From Arabidopsis thaliana (Eukaryota > Streptophyta > Magnoliopsida > Brassicales > Brassicaceae): DNA of 64,000 nt. Both the position numbers and the translations under genes were made by a program. Shown piece after piece: positions 12,393 to 24,487 of the stretch (position 1 is the stretch's first letter; each line of letters begins with the position of its first letter). Below the pieces are notes generated by a model, which worked only from the letters and a program-made list of their open reading frames with translations, made no database searches and was not told the origin of the DNA. The stretch is taken from the NCBI RefSeq assembly GCF_000001735.4, contig NC_003071.7:1809001-1873000 (forward strand), in the 5' to 3' direction.

Positions 12393-13566
12393 TTTTATTT
12401 TCTTTTTGATTTTTTTATTGTGTTCGTATATCTACGACGTTAACGTGGACCTTAATCCAATTTTTCTTTACAAAAATCTTAGCAATGGTTTTTCATAGAA
12501 AAAATGTTACAAAACCAAATATGATGGATCAAATGACAAAAAAATGTTACAAAACCAAATATGACAAAACCAAATTGACCTCGACGGCGATGAACCTTGT
12601 TTTCTCTGCTTTGTGTCGAGGAGAAGCTGAAGAAGAGATGTAGTTTTTGGTGTAATTCCATATATTAGATAAGGGTATTATTGACATTTTACAATTTTGG
12701 CTGAATCAGCTTCAGCAGAATGAACCGATCAAACTCAGTCAGATTTTCTTCATTCTTTGGATGAGTTTAGAAAAAATCATTCAACTAAATCATTTAGATG
12801 ATCTATGAAAAACAAACATCAGTTTTCATCTTCATTGAGATGGTTCATCCAAATGATCTATCCAAAAAATCCATTTCGATAATTCATCTTAATGATGTTT
12901 GTTTGACGCTAGCGACTCATGTTAGCGACTCATGTTAGCGACTCAAAAACAACTTTACTTTTAATTAAATTTGAAACGAGCGACAAGTAACAGGTTAAAG
13001 ACGGTGATCAATTAATGATTTTTCAGTCGCCGCGTTGGTATTATTGATCGCCGGAAATTTCAGCGACCAGCATCACCTTCAGCGAATCAGCGACATAAAA
13101 TTTAGAAAAGAAATTCTCTTTTCACCACAACCCATCGACATAATTAAAGAAGATACAATGTTATTTTTAGTCGTTGCAAGTTGTCGCTGGCGACAAGGAA
13201 AAGAACATAGTCGAACCTTTTTGTTTTTTGCGACTTGCGTGATTAAGAAGAAAGAGAGATCACAAGATCGAAAGAAGTATCGAGAGGGACCACAAAGTTC
13301 ACAAGTTCTTCGAAGAATTCACAGAAATACCATTGACTTTATATATTTTTTCAAAAAAAATAGAATATAAGGTTTCTCTTCAACGTGTGCGTGAGATGAA
13401 TGAGGAATCTAAGTAGGACGCTGATGAAGATCTCGTAGATATCACACGTAGAGAACTAAACATGATATTCTCAACCTGACCAGGGAAGATAAAGATTGCG
13501 CGAAAATTTAAATCTTTCTCCCAAAGTGGAAGATTTCTTTCCATTATTATTCCTTCTATGAAGACT
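12393..13566. other. Non-coding, repeat-derived stretch
   Basis: Short direct repeats are visible: a 28-bp unit beginning AAAATGTTACAAAACCAAAT at about 12501 and again at about 12540, and three copies of TTAGCGACTCA-like units at 12907-12945. The short words AGCGAC and GTCGCT recur on both strands to 13240, which suggests an old inverted-repeat transposon. I cannot name it. Short open frames here have no recognisable domain. Confidence 0.4.
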
Positions 13567-13570
13567 CCTA

Positions 13571-14217
13571 GGACTGGGCAAAATATTCGTTCGATCCGCT
13601 TCGAGTTGGTATTCGATTTGATTTGATTCGAAAAATCCGAATATCCGTAAGATTTTGGACCAAAGCAAATAGGAAAATGTATTATTCGTAAAAACCGAAG
13701 CAAATAACAAATTTTGTTTTTTTAAAAACCAAATATCCGCTTCGATCCTTATATTTTGATATATATTAGAATATATAGTTATATTTATATATATATATAT
13801 CATAAATAGTTTGTGTATTGTCGTTACTTTCTGTTTTTATGTTAAGATACTTGTTTGGTCATTTTTCTTTCATGTTATGTTTTGATCAATGACATCTTAA
13901 ACTATCGGGTTTTAGTTTTTAGAATTAGTTTGATAACATTTAGTTGACTGGTGATAACAACAATAGTTATGTGTGGTATTTGGAACTTGTTTTGAAAGGA
14001 TGTTACATAAAAACTTTGAATATCTGATATGATTATATAGTTTACAATTTTTTTTAATATTTATATTTATCAAAGCGGATATCCCCAAATATCACAAAAA
14101 AATCCAGATATCCGAAAATTTTCGAACCAAAGCAAATTACAAAATCAAGTATTCGGTTAAAACGAATCGAATAACAAATATCATAATTTTTTCGAATATC
14201 CGTTCCGTGTCCAGGCC
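13571..14217. mobile_element. Non-autonomous inverted-repeat element flanked by TA
   Basis: Left end GGACTGGGCAAAATATTCG and right end, read on the minus strand, GGCCTGGACACGGAACGG form imperfect terminal repeats, followed on both sides by many words of the type CGAATATCCG. Both ends are flanked by CTA/TA (13568-13570 and 14218-14220), consistent with a TA or CTA target duplication. No transposase frame. The family is common in crucifer genomes, but I do not assign a superfamily. Confidence 0.65.
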
Positions 14218-14448
14218 TACTTTTACGGATAATAACAGAGAACATAACAGGGTGGTGTGGTTCATTAAAGGTTTTTTCTGGTGCCAAAACAAACTCACCT
14301 GCATCTGTGAAACAAAATCTTTCATCACGATTCAAAAAAAAGTACCCACAAAATAAAAATCATTAAGTACCAAACTCACATAAAACACCAATAAGTACAT
14401 TCACGACTTTACAAAGCAGAGAGATTATGAAGCAAATACATAAGATAA

Positions 14449-15331
14449 TTAATTTCCGGGGACAAAGTTAGTAGCGTAAGACCAGGCGTTGTTAGCCACA
14501 GGATCAGCCAAATGATCAAATAAGTTCTCAATGGGACCTTTACCAGTAACAATGGCTTGGACAAAGAATCCAAACATAGAGAACATGGCAAGACGACCGT
14601 TCTTAAGCTCCTTCACCTTCAGCTCAGAGAAAGCCTCTGGATCCTCAGCCAAGTTCAATGGGTCGAACGCACCTCCGGGGTAAAGCGGGTCAAGCCCTTC
14701 TCCGAGAGGTCCACCTCCGATTCTGTAGCCTTCAATGAACCCCATGAGCACAACTTGAACAGCCCAGATGGCTAAGATGCTTTGCGCGTGGATCAAGTTA
14801 GGGTTTCCGAGGTAATCAAGACCTCCTTCTGAGAAAATCTGAGAACCTGCCTTGAACCACACGGCTTCTCCGAATTTAACACCGTTCTTGGAGAGAATCT
14901 CAGGGAATGTGCATCCGAGAGCACCCAACATAGCCCATCTGCTGTGGATTACTTCAAGCTCACGGTTCTTAGCGAATGTCTCCGGGTCAGCCGAGAGTCC
15001 AGCGGTGTCCCAGCCGTAGTCTCCGGGGTATTCTCCGGTTAGGTAGGACGGTGTATTCTCCGAGAATGGTCCTAAGTACTTGGGACGGTCTGGTCCGTAC
15101 CTGTTACAAGATGAATTTGGTGATTAGACATATCTGAAAAGTTAATGATAGGTTAGGTAAGAGCCAGAGAGAGTGGATTTGGTACCAGATGCTTTGAGGA
15201 GTAGACTTGACGGTACGACGCATGGTCACACGGCCACCACCGGATACACCAACCTTGCGGAGGAGTTCGTTGGAGGGCTTGAGAGCCGTTTGGCCGGCGA
15301 AGGAGGATTGCTGGATAGCTGATGTTGCCAT
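14449..15331 (-). CDS. LHCB2.1: Light-harvesting chlorophyll a/b-binding protein of LHCII, type II (LHCB2)
   Basis: Two exons, 15186-15331 and 14449-15100, joined by an 85-bp GT-AG intron, give 265 residues, the usual LHCB2 length. The N terminus [19 protein letters not shown] is a chloroplast transit peptide; the mature start contains [20 protein letters not shown] with the Thr phosphorylated in state transitions (family knowledge). Three membrane helices follow: helix B with [16 protein letters not shown], helix C with [20 protein letters not shown], helix A with [20 protein letters not shown], including the chlorophyll-ligand Glu and Arg ion pairs. It binds pigments in the thylakoid LHCII trimer. 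The frame is intact. Arabidopsis has three near-identical LHCB2 genes; position beside the Helitron helicase argues for LHCB2.1, but 2.2 cannot be excluded from sequence alone. Confidence 0.96.
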
Positions 15332-15560
15332 TATCGTAATCTTTTCGTTAACTACAATGAAAGGAAAGGAGATAAGAGAGAGTGTGAGTTATGGATGAGA
15401 TGGTGAAACCAATATGGTTTTATAACAGAGAAGGCGTTCATGTTAGAGGGTTATCAAATGTACATGTCAGTGAATTCTGATTGGTTGAGAGAGTTTAATC
15501 GAGATTTCGAAGATTTCCTTGGTCCTAATAGAAGATTGGTAGTGGCTGTGGTGGTGCCAT
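15332..15560 (-). promoter_or_regulatory. LHCB2 promoter and 5' leader
   Basis: On the minus strand: TATA box TTATAAAACC at 15416-15425, about 85 bp upstream of the ATG; a CCAAT motif at 15480-15484; an I-box core GATAA at 15451-15455; and two AAATCT words (15502-15507 and 15511-15516), the core of the CCA1 site known from Lhcb promoters. These fit light- and clock-controlled expression, known for the family. The window leaves only about 370 bp between the ATG and the next transposon. Confidence 0.65.
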
Positions 15561-15699
15561 CTGGCAGTTGAAGATCTTGTGGTTTGTAATAAGTGACACT
15601 GATTTTTAATTGGATTCTTTGTGATGATGATATCTCAATATCTTGTATTGTGTTTACTTTTTTCTTCTTTCTTTCTTTTTGCTAAATATGTGAATCTTA

Positions 15700-18479
15700 T
15701 CTTATATAATAAAGTAAGGTTTCTCCAAAATTATCTCTGATAAATGGTTACTTGGCATTCTATTCTTTCGACATTTGTCATTTTAAAATTTTTAGTCCAA
15801 TCTATTTATTATCGCAATTAATAAATTTAAATGCATTGATTTTAATAAGACAATTTACATCGTATACATTATTCTTAGTTTTTGGGCAAAACATTTTTCA
15901 TTATATAGATATTTATTTTGCTAATATTATTTAAAGCAAAAAATAAAATATATAAAGCTGTGTGATTACAAAATAATTCTTTCGACATTTGTCACTTTTT
16001 AAATTTTAGTCCAATCTATTTATTTATAACAATTAATAAATTTAAATGCATTGACTTTAACAAAGACAATTTACACAATTATATTTTTCATTATTATTTT
16101 TTTGGGCAAAAATATTTTCATTATTTTGATACATTTTTTATTATTTAGATCTTTATTTTCTTAATATAATTAAAAGAAAAAAATAAAGATATACGAAACT
16201 TATTTGACTACAAAATTCATCATTTAAACATACACATTATAAGATTGATGTCCAATACTTTTATTTAATAACCGTTTTACTTTTTACTTTTTGGCTCAGT
16301 TGAAACTTATGCTATTAATTATCAATAATAAATTAGTGGACGTTTCTATTGTTCAATTTGGTTTGTATTACCCAACTATGATGCATATAAATGACTAAAA
16401 CCCTTTAAATCCTTAATTTTGGTAATTGCATTTACTCTAAATTAGTGTGTACAAGCATGTTTAATTTACAAAATTAATTACTCCACCTTCTTCTATTATA
16501 AATAGTAAATAGTAAACATTTTACTTATGTCACATCATACTACACAAATTGTTTTATTTTTGATTTTGAATGTATATTTACAATTAAATTTGATGTTTAT
16601 ATCACCTTTGGTTATTTTATTTTGTGGTTGAAAGGTTTTTCATCCACATGGTTTTCAAACTGCTTATAGCCTATTAGATACCATGTGTTGCAGTGTTGGG
16701 AGTAGTGAATATATGACCATATTACACGATGATGAGTAAGATATTGCGTTGGTATGAAGGGGAAGAGTTGGCTGTAAAAAAAAGAAGTAGGTTGTCTAGG
16801 TGATGAATAAGTTCAGGATATGAGTCTTCAAAGCCCTACGATTTAGGTCAATTCTTTCATTTTTTGTTTTAAATTTCTTACACATTTTAGTCTTAATTAT
16901 GTTCTTTTATATTCGATATCGAATATATGTTCACAACATCATTGTTTGGGTCATAATGTGTATGAACTTATTTGTAATTTAGATCATTTTGTTAATTTAT
17001 TTAATATTCTTTATTGGTGGATTACGTTACATACTCGGTTGTAGTTGAAACAATATTAGATTCATGTTTTGCTTTTGATTTCCCCAAAACGGTTTCTAAG
17101 GCGAATAATTGAAGAAAAACCAGTTATGCTTGTTAAAACAATAAACATTAGTATAGCTTTAGTTTTTTTACCTACTTTTTAAATGGTTTTCTTTAATATT
17201 AAATTATACATATTTTTTTCTATTTTTCTTTTGTTTTATTTTCATTAAATTTAAAAACTTACAACAACTAAATTTTTAAACTATATATAAGATATATAAG
17301 GATTTCCCATTCATAAAAATAACATACATAAAGACATTAATTTTTCTATATTACACATTTAAAATCATATATATCCATGCATGTAAATAATGAATAGTGA
17401 ATTGACCATAACTTATCTTATCAATACAATTAGCAATGTAAACAATAAATCATCACTTAAAATGTCTTTTTATGTGTGTGTGTGTGTGTGTGAAAACTGA
17501 AAACTGTTCAAAAAGTATATTTTTGATTGGAAAACAAACAAGCATCAATACACCATAACTTAGCTTATTAATATAATATGCAATACCTAATATTTTAAAT
17601 GAAAATAAATTAATTATCACATTAATATAGTTATTAATTGAGAATTTATTTTTTGGATTCAAGTCTCTAAGAAGCAAACATATGATGATGCAGTAAAACA
17701 TATGTATATATGTTATACTAATTACAAGCCACAATTTAGAGTAAAAAAATCTTTCATTTAATTATCTGATATCATTTTCATTATCAAAATTTCATAAAAA
17801 AAATATATTTTTATTTTTATTTGAATGTCTAAAGAAACAATGTATCATAATGACCATCAATGTGATTGTATTTTTAAAGTCAGCCATAAATAAATTTTAC
17901 TTTTAAAAAACTCTTTATTTGTGGTATTTTGTGAACTTTCCAAAAGGTATGGTCCTCTAAAAAAAAAACTTATTTATCAATTTGTATTTTAGGGATTTTC
18001 CTCTATAGGTTTTGATTTATTATTTAAATAATCATCATACATTAATGTTTTAGACCTTTACTTCTTTAAATATTTGAAAAATGGTGTTAGTGAAATTTCA
18101 ATGAAAATGAACCCAAATAAATAAATAAAAAACTTTTTCTTATAATTATTTTCTTTTTTGTTCATTAAATGTGAAATTTTTACACGATCGTCATATATAT
18201 AATTTTAATCCATTTGAATTCAAAAAAACAAACAATATAAGTTTATTGAAGAAAAATGCATCATATCATACCATGATATAGAAAAATATCATCATTGCTT
18301 TTTCGTAAAATTTGAAAATCAATATTATTTTTCCGAATTCTTATGTAGTGTATCTTGAATAAATAAATAACATAAATCAAAAAAATAAAAATAAAATAAT
18401 TCAGTTACTTCATATTTAGTTAAAATATTACTTAGTTTATTATATTTATTTAAATTCACGCAACGCATGAGATTCCTAG
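15700..18479 (+). mobile_element. Non-autonomous Helitron, 2.78 kb
   Basis: The 5' end TCTTATATAATAAAGTAAGG starts at 15700 after an A. The 3' end has an imperfect hairpin TCACGC-AAC-GCATGA (18455-18469), then GATTC, then CTAG (18476-18479) followed by T. A|TC...CTAG|T is the full canonical Helitron signature. The interior is AT-rich, has no credible coding frame, and contains a (TG)10 run at 17473-17492 and a 213-bp internal duplication. It lies immediately upstream of the LHCB2 promoter. Confidence 0.85.
15762..16190. repeat. Internal tandem duplication (unit about 213 bp) in the Helitron
   Basis: The segment starting at 15762 with TTCTTTCGACATTTGTCA and continuing through TTTTAGTCCAATCTATTTAT and AATTTAAATGCATTGA recurs from 15977 with scattered substitutions. 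The divergence shows an old duplication, carried inside the Helitron. Confidence 0.8.
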
Positions 18480-18980
18480 TTTTCAATATATGAAAAGGCT
18501 TGTAGAAGCTACAAAGTTCTTAATACAAACAGATTAATCTTTGACAAAAAAATAATAGGGACTTTAATCTTTCTTTAATATTTTACTAGTGAGGGTTACA
18601 GATTTTAAGTTCTTTTGAAATCAATTATACAAAGAAAAAAAATGGTCATGTTAGAAGACGAAGAAGAAGAACCTTGCTCGAAAAGAATGCAATCACTTTC
18701 CGGAATTGTATATATCGGAAAATTACGCTGACAGAAATGGTCTGAGTGGAAACTCTTGCTGGGAATTAGCGATCACTTGTCGGAACCGAGTGATTACGAA
18801 AAGTTAATAGGTAAGAGGTTTGTGTATAGAAAAATTTTATTAGACAAAAGCCCAACAATCCAACATGGCCCATTCAATCTGGGTAAATATATTTCCATGG
18901 TTTATTAAGTTTTTATTTAAAAGTTTCTTTTCATCATTTTACACATATAAGACCATAATTTTCTATAGCATTTTACCTTA
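18480..18980. other. Short stretch without a recognised gene
   Basis: Plus-strand ATG at 18642 opens a 29-residue acidic frame that ends at a TGA, and coding-looking sequence seems to continue for about 100 bp beyond it. It may be a remnant of an unidentified gene; no domain recognised. Confidence 0.3.
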
Positions 18981-19030
18981 CCATGGTTTACTATTTTTTT
19001 TTTTTTTTCCTTCTAATAACTTTATTACTT

Positions 19031-22000
19031 TCAAAAGTTGATATCGTTGTGTACAAGAGATGCAAGGAAGAACGGACATGAATGATACAATTCCCAAAAA
19101 ATTGAAGACCCAACTGCTCGTTTAGCTAGTCTATCGGCACATCTATTTTGTTGGCGAGGTTTACAACTGAAGACGACCTGTGTAAAAGCTCTTTGCCAAT
19201 CCCAAATTGTTTGTAGGTAGTGCTGTAGTCGAGGAGTAGATTCATTGTTATTCAGAAGCCGGGTTATGTTGCAATTGTCACCCTCAAACACTACGTGACG
19301 ATAACCTAGGGCCCATGTAGATTGTAGCGCTCATAGAAGTGCCGAGCACTCTGCTTCTTCTGCTGAGATTCGACCCTGAAATTTGCCCTGTCCACAGTCC
19401 AAACATACACCATCGGAGTTACGAATTATCCACCCTAGTCCTGAGCAACGATCATTGAACTGATGAGACGCATCGTAATTGCACTTTACCCAGCCTCTCG
19501 GTGGGGTACTCCATTTTTGTTGACGATTAATCATTTGAGTAGGAGGGCCTGGTGGGGAAACAAAGTTTGGTTTATTGTCAAGCCATTCTTAGTATCAACG
19601 AGAGCTTGCTCGAATATCTCCAAAGGGGTGGTCATCTTATGATTGAAAAGTAGATTGTTACGTCCTTTCCATATTCTCCACATCAACCAAAATGCCGGGT
19701 GAGACGATCAACCGATGTATCGTTATGTAGTTGCATGAGGTGTTGTAGCTTATCTTCTAGTGACTTGTTGGGATCCCCGAGATAGTTCGTTGGAATACCA
19801 CTTGCTTTCCAAACTGCTTGTATTTCCTTGCAAGAGAAAAAGGTATGATCACTTGTCTCTGCTTCCGTACAACATCGTGAGCAATATGGGTTTACATTTA
19901 TATGTCGAAAACGTAAATTTTCTGCAACCCCAATCGCTCTTGAACCAATCCTCCAAAGAAAGTGTTTTAACTTCAGAACGATGTCTAGCTTCCATACGTT
20001 CTTGGCGATATCTGGAAAATCTGCCAAAGGAGGTCTCGGTGTCTCTTCATCCTCTTGAAGGTTGATTGCTGTCCAATATCCCGATTTCACTGAGTATTGA
20101 CCGTTTTTGGATTTACTCCAGATATATGAATCAGGAGTAGGTCTCTGGGGAAGATAGATCTTATAAATTAGGTGGTGGTCCTCTGGTTGTATCATCTTAG
20201 TAACTTGCTGCTCATCCCATTGATAGGTGGTTGTATCGATGAGGGTCTTGACCTCCGCCTCTGCATAAGTTTCATCGCGCAGTAGTGGAGCCCGCGGAGG
20301 TATGGTTGGGAGCCATTTATCAGATAAACTAGCAGTTTGCCCATCACCAATGCTAATTTGGACGTTGCTGGCCAATAGTTCTCTCCCGAATCGGAAAGAA
20401 TTCCAGCCATAAGAAGGTTGTGTCCCACGGTTAGTAGAGAAAAAAGTTCCGTCACGAAAGCATCTACCTTTTAGTACTCTGAATAGTAAATTTTGCGATC
20501 GTTGAAGTAGTTTCCAAGCTTGATTCGCAAGCAATGCTTGGTTGAACAAATGTAGATCTCTAAAACCTAGCCCGCCGCTTGTCTTGGATGTAACTAATTT
20601 GCGCCAAGCTACCCACGATATTTTGCGCTTCTCGTTAGTTGAGCCCCACTAGAATCTCGCCAACATCCTGTCTATTTCTGAACACAGTTCAATCGGTAGT
20701 TGAAAACAGTTCATAGAGTAAACCGGCATTGCGTAGGCAACAACTTTGATGAGTGTTTCTTTGCCTGCCGTTGATAGGAACTTTGTTTGCCAGCCCTCGA
20801 TCTTCTGTTGTATTCTTTCCTTTATGTAGTCAAGCATTTCTTTTTTCTTTCTCCCAAATTGCTCCGGTAGACCCAGGTATTTACCTCCCCCTCCAATATT
20901 TGGTATTTATAAAGTACTCATTATACTATTTCTAGTATGCTGGAAAACTTTATTGCCAAAAGTTATAGAAGATTTCTCTAAGTTAATCTTCTGACCGGAA
21001 GCGGCTTCATACTCCTTAAAGATACTTAGGAGATTTAAGCTATTTTTCTGATCTGCTTTGAGGAAAAACAAAGAGTCATCAGCAAAGAGGAGGTGCGAGA
21101 TCATGGGTCCTCCATTGCTCACCTGTATGCCTTGAATCTTTTTCTCCGCATTTGCTTGTGTCATTAAGGAACTCAACACATCTGAACACAAAATAAAAAG
21201 ATATGGGGACAAAGGGTCTCCTTGTCGTAAACCGCGACTTAATTGGAAATTTTCATATGGGCTGCCATTAATTAGAACCGAGAAGGAGACTGATCTGATG
21301 CATTCCATTACCCAAGTTATCCATTGATGAGCAAATCCTTTCTTCCGCAACACTTCTTCTAAGAAACGCCATTCAATGCGGTCATATGCTTTACTAATGT
21401 CCGTTTTAACTGACATATAGGAATTTGCGCATCTTTTCCGAACCCGCAGAGAATGTAGCACCTCATGTGCAATGAGCACATTATCTGTGATGATTCTTCC
21501 TGGAATGAAAGCCGCTTGATTCTCGGAAACAACTGAAGAGAATACCTCTTTTAATCTTTTAACGAGGATCTTGGAAATGATCTTATAAGTCACATTGCAG
21601 AGGCTGATCGGTCTGAAATCCTGCATCAGTTTTGGTTGTGTGATCTTTGGGATCAAGCAGAGATTTGTATGATTCCAGCGGGTAGGCATGACCCCATTGA
21701 CAAAGAAATTTTCGACTTCTAGGATAATTGTTGGCCCCACAATCTCCCAGTACCGTTGATAGAAAGCTGCATTGAAACCATCTGGCCCTGGTGCTCGAGT
21801 GCCCCCTATGGAAAATACAGCCTCTTTGATTTCCTCTATCGTAACACCCGCTGTCAAAAGAGCATTCATCTCTCCCATAACCACTTTTTGAATGTTTCGT
21901 AGTGTAGGCACTGGGTCCGTTTGCATATTGCTTGTAAACAGACCCGAAAAGTAGTGTGTAGCCTCCGTTGCAATAGCCTGATTTCCGAAAACTTCCATCC

Positions 22001-23120
22001 CTGAAGCATCCAATATTGAGGTTAATCGATATCGTGCTATTCTGTTTTTTATTGTAGCATGGAAAAATCATGTGTTCCCATCTCCTTCATTTAACCACAT
22101 ATTCCTGCTCTTAATTTTCCAAAAACTTTCTTCATCTCGATAAGCTTGAATTAACTCTCGTCTGAGACCATGAATTTGTTGAAGAGTTGAAGTTTGATCG
22201 GAGTGGGCTGCATCAATGGTTGTGGATAGCTCCTTAATTCGCAGTGCAGAATTTGTGTTATTGTTGCATTTCCAGGCTGAGATCTCTCTCCTGCAACAAA
22301 TAATCCGTTCCTGCACTGTCATGTCTTCAATTTCCCCAAATCGATTCCAACTCTGTTTTATCACATCTTCAAATTCCGGTATTTTACAAAGTCTCGTATC
22401 GAACTGAAACATTTTGAAACCTTTTTCCGTTGTTCTCTTAATCTTGATGATGGCTGGTCGATGATCAGATTCAATCATCTCCAAATATTCAACCTGAGAG
22501 GCCGGAAATTGTGCTCACCATTGGTCATTTGCCATCGCTTTATCTAACCAACTTTCAACTGTATGTGTTCTTCGTTTCCCAACCCAAGTCATATTGTTCC
22601 CTTGATAAGGTAAATCAGACACTCTGCAAACTTGAGTCATGTTTCTGAAATCGACTAGACTCCAAGGTTCTCTCGGTCTACCACCTCTTTTCTCATTAGC
22701 ATTGAGCACTTCATTAAAATCTCCACACATTAACCATGGCCCATCTCTTTTAATTGCTATGCGTTGAAGTCGTTCCCATAAGACATGTCTAAGTTGCCGA
22801 ATTGGATGCCCATAAACACAAGAAAAGTAGAAAGATATATCTTTATTACTTATCTTACAATCTATGAGTCTTGGATCAACATCATTAAAACATACAGAAA
22901 CAGATTTTTTCCATAACAAAGCTAGACCACCACCAATTCCCAACGGTAACACACACTTCACATAGTCATATCCCACTTGAGCTGCAACATCACGGACGAC
23001 ATCATCGGAGTTCTTTGTTTCGACCAAAAAGAGTAAGTCCGGGGAATAAGTTGCCTTAATTCCCTTGAGGCGTCGAACTACCAGGGACCGTTTAATATCC
23101 GGCAGTTCCAAAAGGATGTA
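19031..23120 (-). pseudogene. LINE ORF2: endonuclease, reverse transcriptase, zf-RVT, RNase H (disabled)
   Basis: Starts MNTSFWNCRILNGPW (about 23120), then a one-base frameshift. APE endonuclease blocks follow: LLFLVETKNS, WLMCGDFNEVL, GNNMTWVGKR and, after a TGA at about 22514, IESDHRPAIIKI. Another TGA falls after WLNEGDGNT (22068). The reverse transcriptase (20907-22013) has GPDGFNAAFYQ, SLCNVTYKIISKIL, GLRQGDPLSPYLF and the catalytic LLFADD. A stop follows, then KYLGLPEQFGRKK, a TAG after MLARF, the zf-RVT region (19683-20549, WRIGSRAIGVAENLRFR) and a broken RNase H (WVKCNYDAS; NRCADRLAKRA) ending at 19031. Most stops replace Trp or Arg codons, the pattern expected from cytosine deamination of methylated DNA. 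Confidence 0.9.
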
Positions 23121-23121
23121 T

Positions 23122-24222
23122 TCATTGCGGCTCCGGTGGCTTATTGCCCACCGTACCATCACCGTTGTTTGTTGGGGTAGTTGGAGCGTATCTCCCACTG
23201 TTGTTTCCTTGTGTGAAAGCGTTCTCTGGTACCAAAAAACAGTTGCGGACTTCGACTGCTTCAGATTGACGACATTCGCGTTTGATGACTTGATGTTCTG
23301 TCTCCTCTGTAGCATACCCATGTTTCATGTCACAACACACAAGTGGAAAAACTTGAAAATTCCCCGCAGAAGAAGAAGATGCCTCAGGCTCGACCTTCCT
23401 CTTCTTAGACGCAGGGGATTCATCATTTTTCCCACTATCCATGACATGTTTATCAGCGGGTCTTGATTCCTCTGGTGAACTCGCAGCAGGTGCCTCTGGA
23501 TTATAGTCTGGACCCTCATCATCATCATCATCATCTGCTGGTGGCGGCGGTGGAATATTGTTAGTTGTTGGGCACTTTGATGCTTCGTGACCTATCATCC
23601 CACATACTGAACAGAAATTCCTGAGTTTCTCATAACGAAACTTTAATACGCACGCCTCATCACCAAATTGGAACAAGCGTTGAAATCTCAAAGGGTCATC
23701 GATGTTCCATAAAATGCGAACACAAACGTAATCAACCAGAACGGCCCCATCACCACCAAAATCAGTCTCAAGGAAATGGCCCATTCTTCCTCCTATGGAT
23801 GTGATCATTCTGAGCGTGAGGAAGTGGAGGGGTATTCCCCTGATTTGAATCCAGAACGGAATCCGCTTAAGGTCTTGGTCTGTATGATTTGGATTCCAAC
23901 GTTGTGTAACACACATCCATTCATTGAAAGACCACGGTCCTCTCCGGAGAACAGAGCCCATCGATTCCTCTGATCGAAATAAGAATTGGATTTTCATATT
24001 TTCCAGGATTCGACCAGAAACTTCATCACCTACTCCCCAAAGGCGAGGCAACGCATTAAGCAATGCACGGAGATTCTGCTTCCGAGGATTGACGGGCTTG
24101 ACAATGAGACTGAACTGTGTCTCAGATATCGCCTCTTCACACAATTCAATTGGGAGATTGATCGCTTCCTCTTCAATTCCTAGTACAATTTCTTGCAGTT
24201 GTCGTCGGATATTGTCCATCAT
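23122..24222 (-). CDS. LINE ORF1 protein (DUF4283 plus CCHC zinc knuckle)
   Basis: The frame is open from 24429 to 23122; the likely translation start is the Met before DNIRRQLQEIVLGIEEEA (about 24222), the usual start in this family, although an in-frame Met lies further upstream. An N-terminal DUF4283 region (LRALLNALPRLWGVGDEV ... PFWIQIRGIPLHFL) is followed by a zinc knuckle CSVCGMIGHEASKC (C-x2-C-x4-H-x4-C), then a Pro- and Asp-rich linker with a basic KKRKVEP segment. It is the RNA-binding gag-like protein of plant L1 elements, acting in the retrotransposition RNP. Unlike ORF2 it has no stop. Confidence 0.85.
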   Translation of the reverse strand: MMDNIRRQLQEIVLGIEEEAINLPIELCEEAISETQFSLIVKPVNPRKQNLRALLNALPRLWGVGDEVSGRILENMKIQFLFRSEESMGSVLRRGPWSFNEWMCVTQRWNPNHTDQDLKRIPFWIQIRGIPLHFLTLRMITSIGGRMGHFLETDFGGDGAVLVDYVCVRILWNIDDPLRFQRLFQFGDEACVLKFRYEKLRNFCSVCGMIGHEASKCPTTNNIPPPPPADDDDDDEGPDYNPEAPAASSPEESRPADKHVMDSGKNDESPASKKRKVEPEASSSSAGNFQVFPLVCCDMKHGYATEETEHQVIKRECRQSEAVEVRNCFLVPENAFTQGNNSGRYAPTTPTNNGDGTVGNKPPEPQ

Positions 24223-24487
24223 TATTAAAATGAACAAAGGAAAAAGGAAAACTTCACTCTGATCAACCCGAGTAGAACAGAGACCATCGCAGGGTTTATA
24301 TAGGTTTGTATTGAAATCAGTTATTGAGATTACAACTGAATTACAGTTTCCATTCCCTGAAAAAACTGCCGGCAACCGGCGACAACCGCTCTCAGAAGAG
24401 ATGAAGAGACGCGAAGCTATGAACGCCAATAGAATCGCCTCTCTCTCATGTATAGTAAGTTTACATTGCCATGGTTTACTATTTTTT

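Larger units (their letters stand above)
18981..24487 (-). mobile_element. Full-length L1-type LINE retrotransposon with 19-bp target duplication
   Basis: Identical 19-bp direct repeats CCATGGTTTACTATTTTTT flank the element at 18981-18999 and 24469-24487. Between them, on the minus strand, lie ORF1 (gag-like, zinc knuckle), ORF2 (endonuclease, reverse transcriptase, zinc-binding domain, RNase H) and a 3' poly(A), seen as a T run ending near 19008. Total about 5.47 kb, so not 5'-truncated. ORF2 has several stop codons and a frameshift, so the copy cannot move on its own. Confidence 0.93.

Noticed and set aside
13380-14335. Overlapping minus-strand frames left of LHCB2 as a gene
   Set aside because: Most of their length is the TA-flanked repeat element; the flanking pieces have no recognisable domain or splice pattern.
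23065-23466. Plus-strand frames opposite LINE ORF1 and ORF2
   Set aside because: They are mirror frames of the LINE coding strand with no domain of their own.
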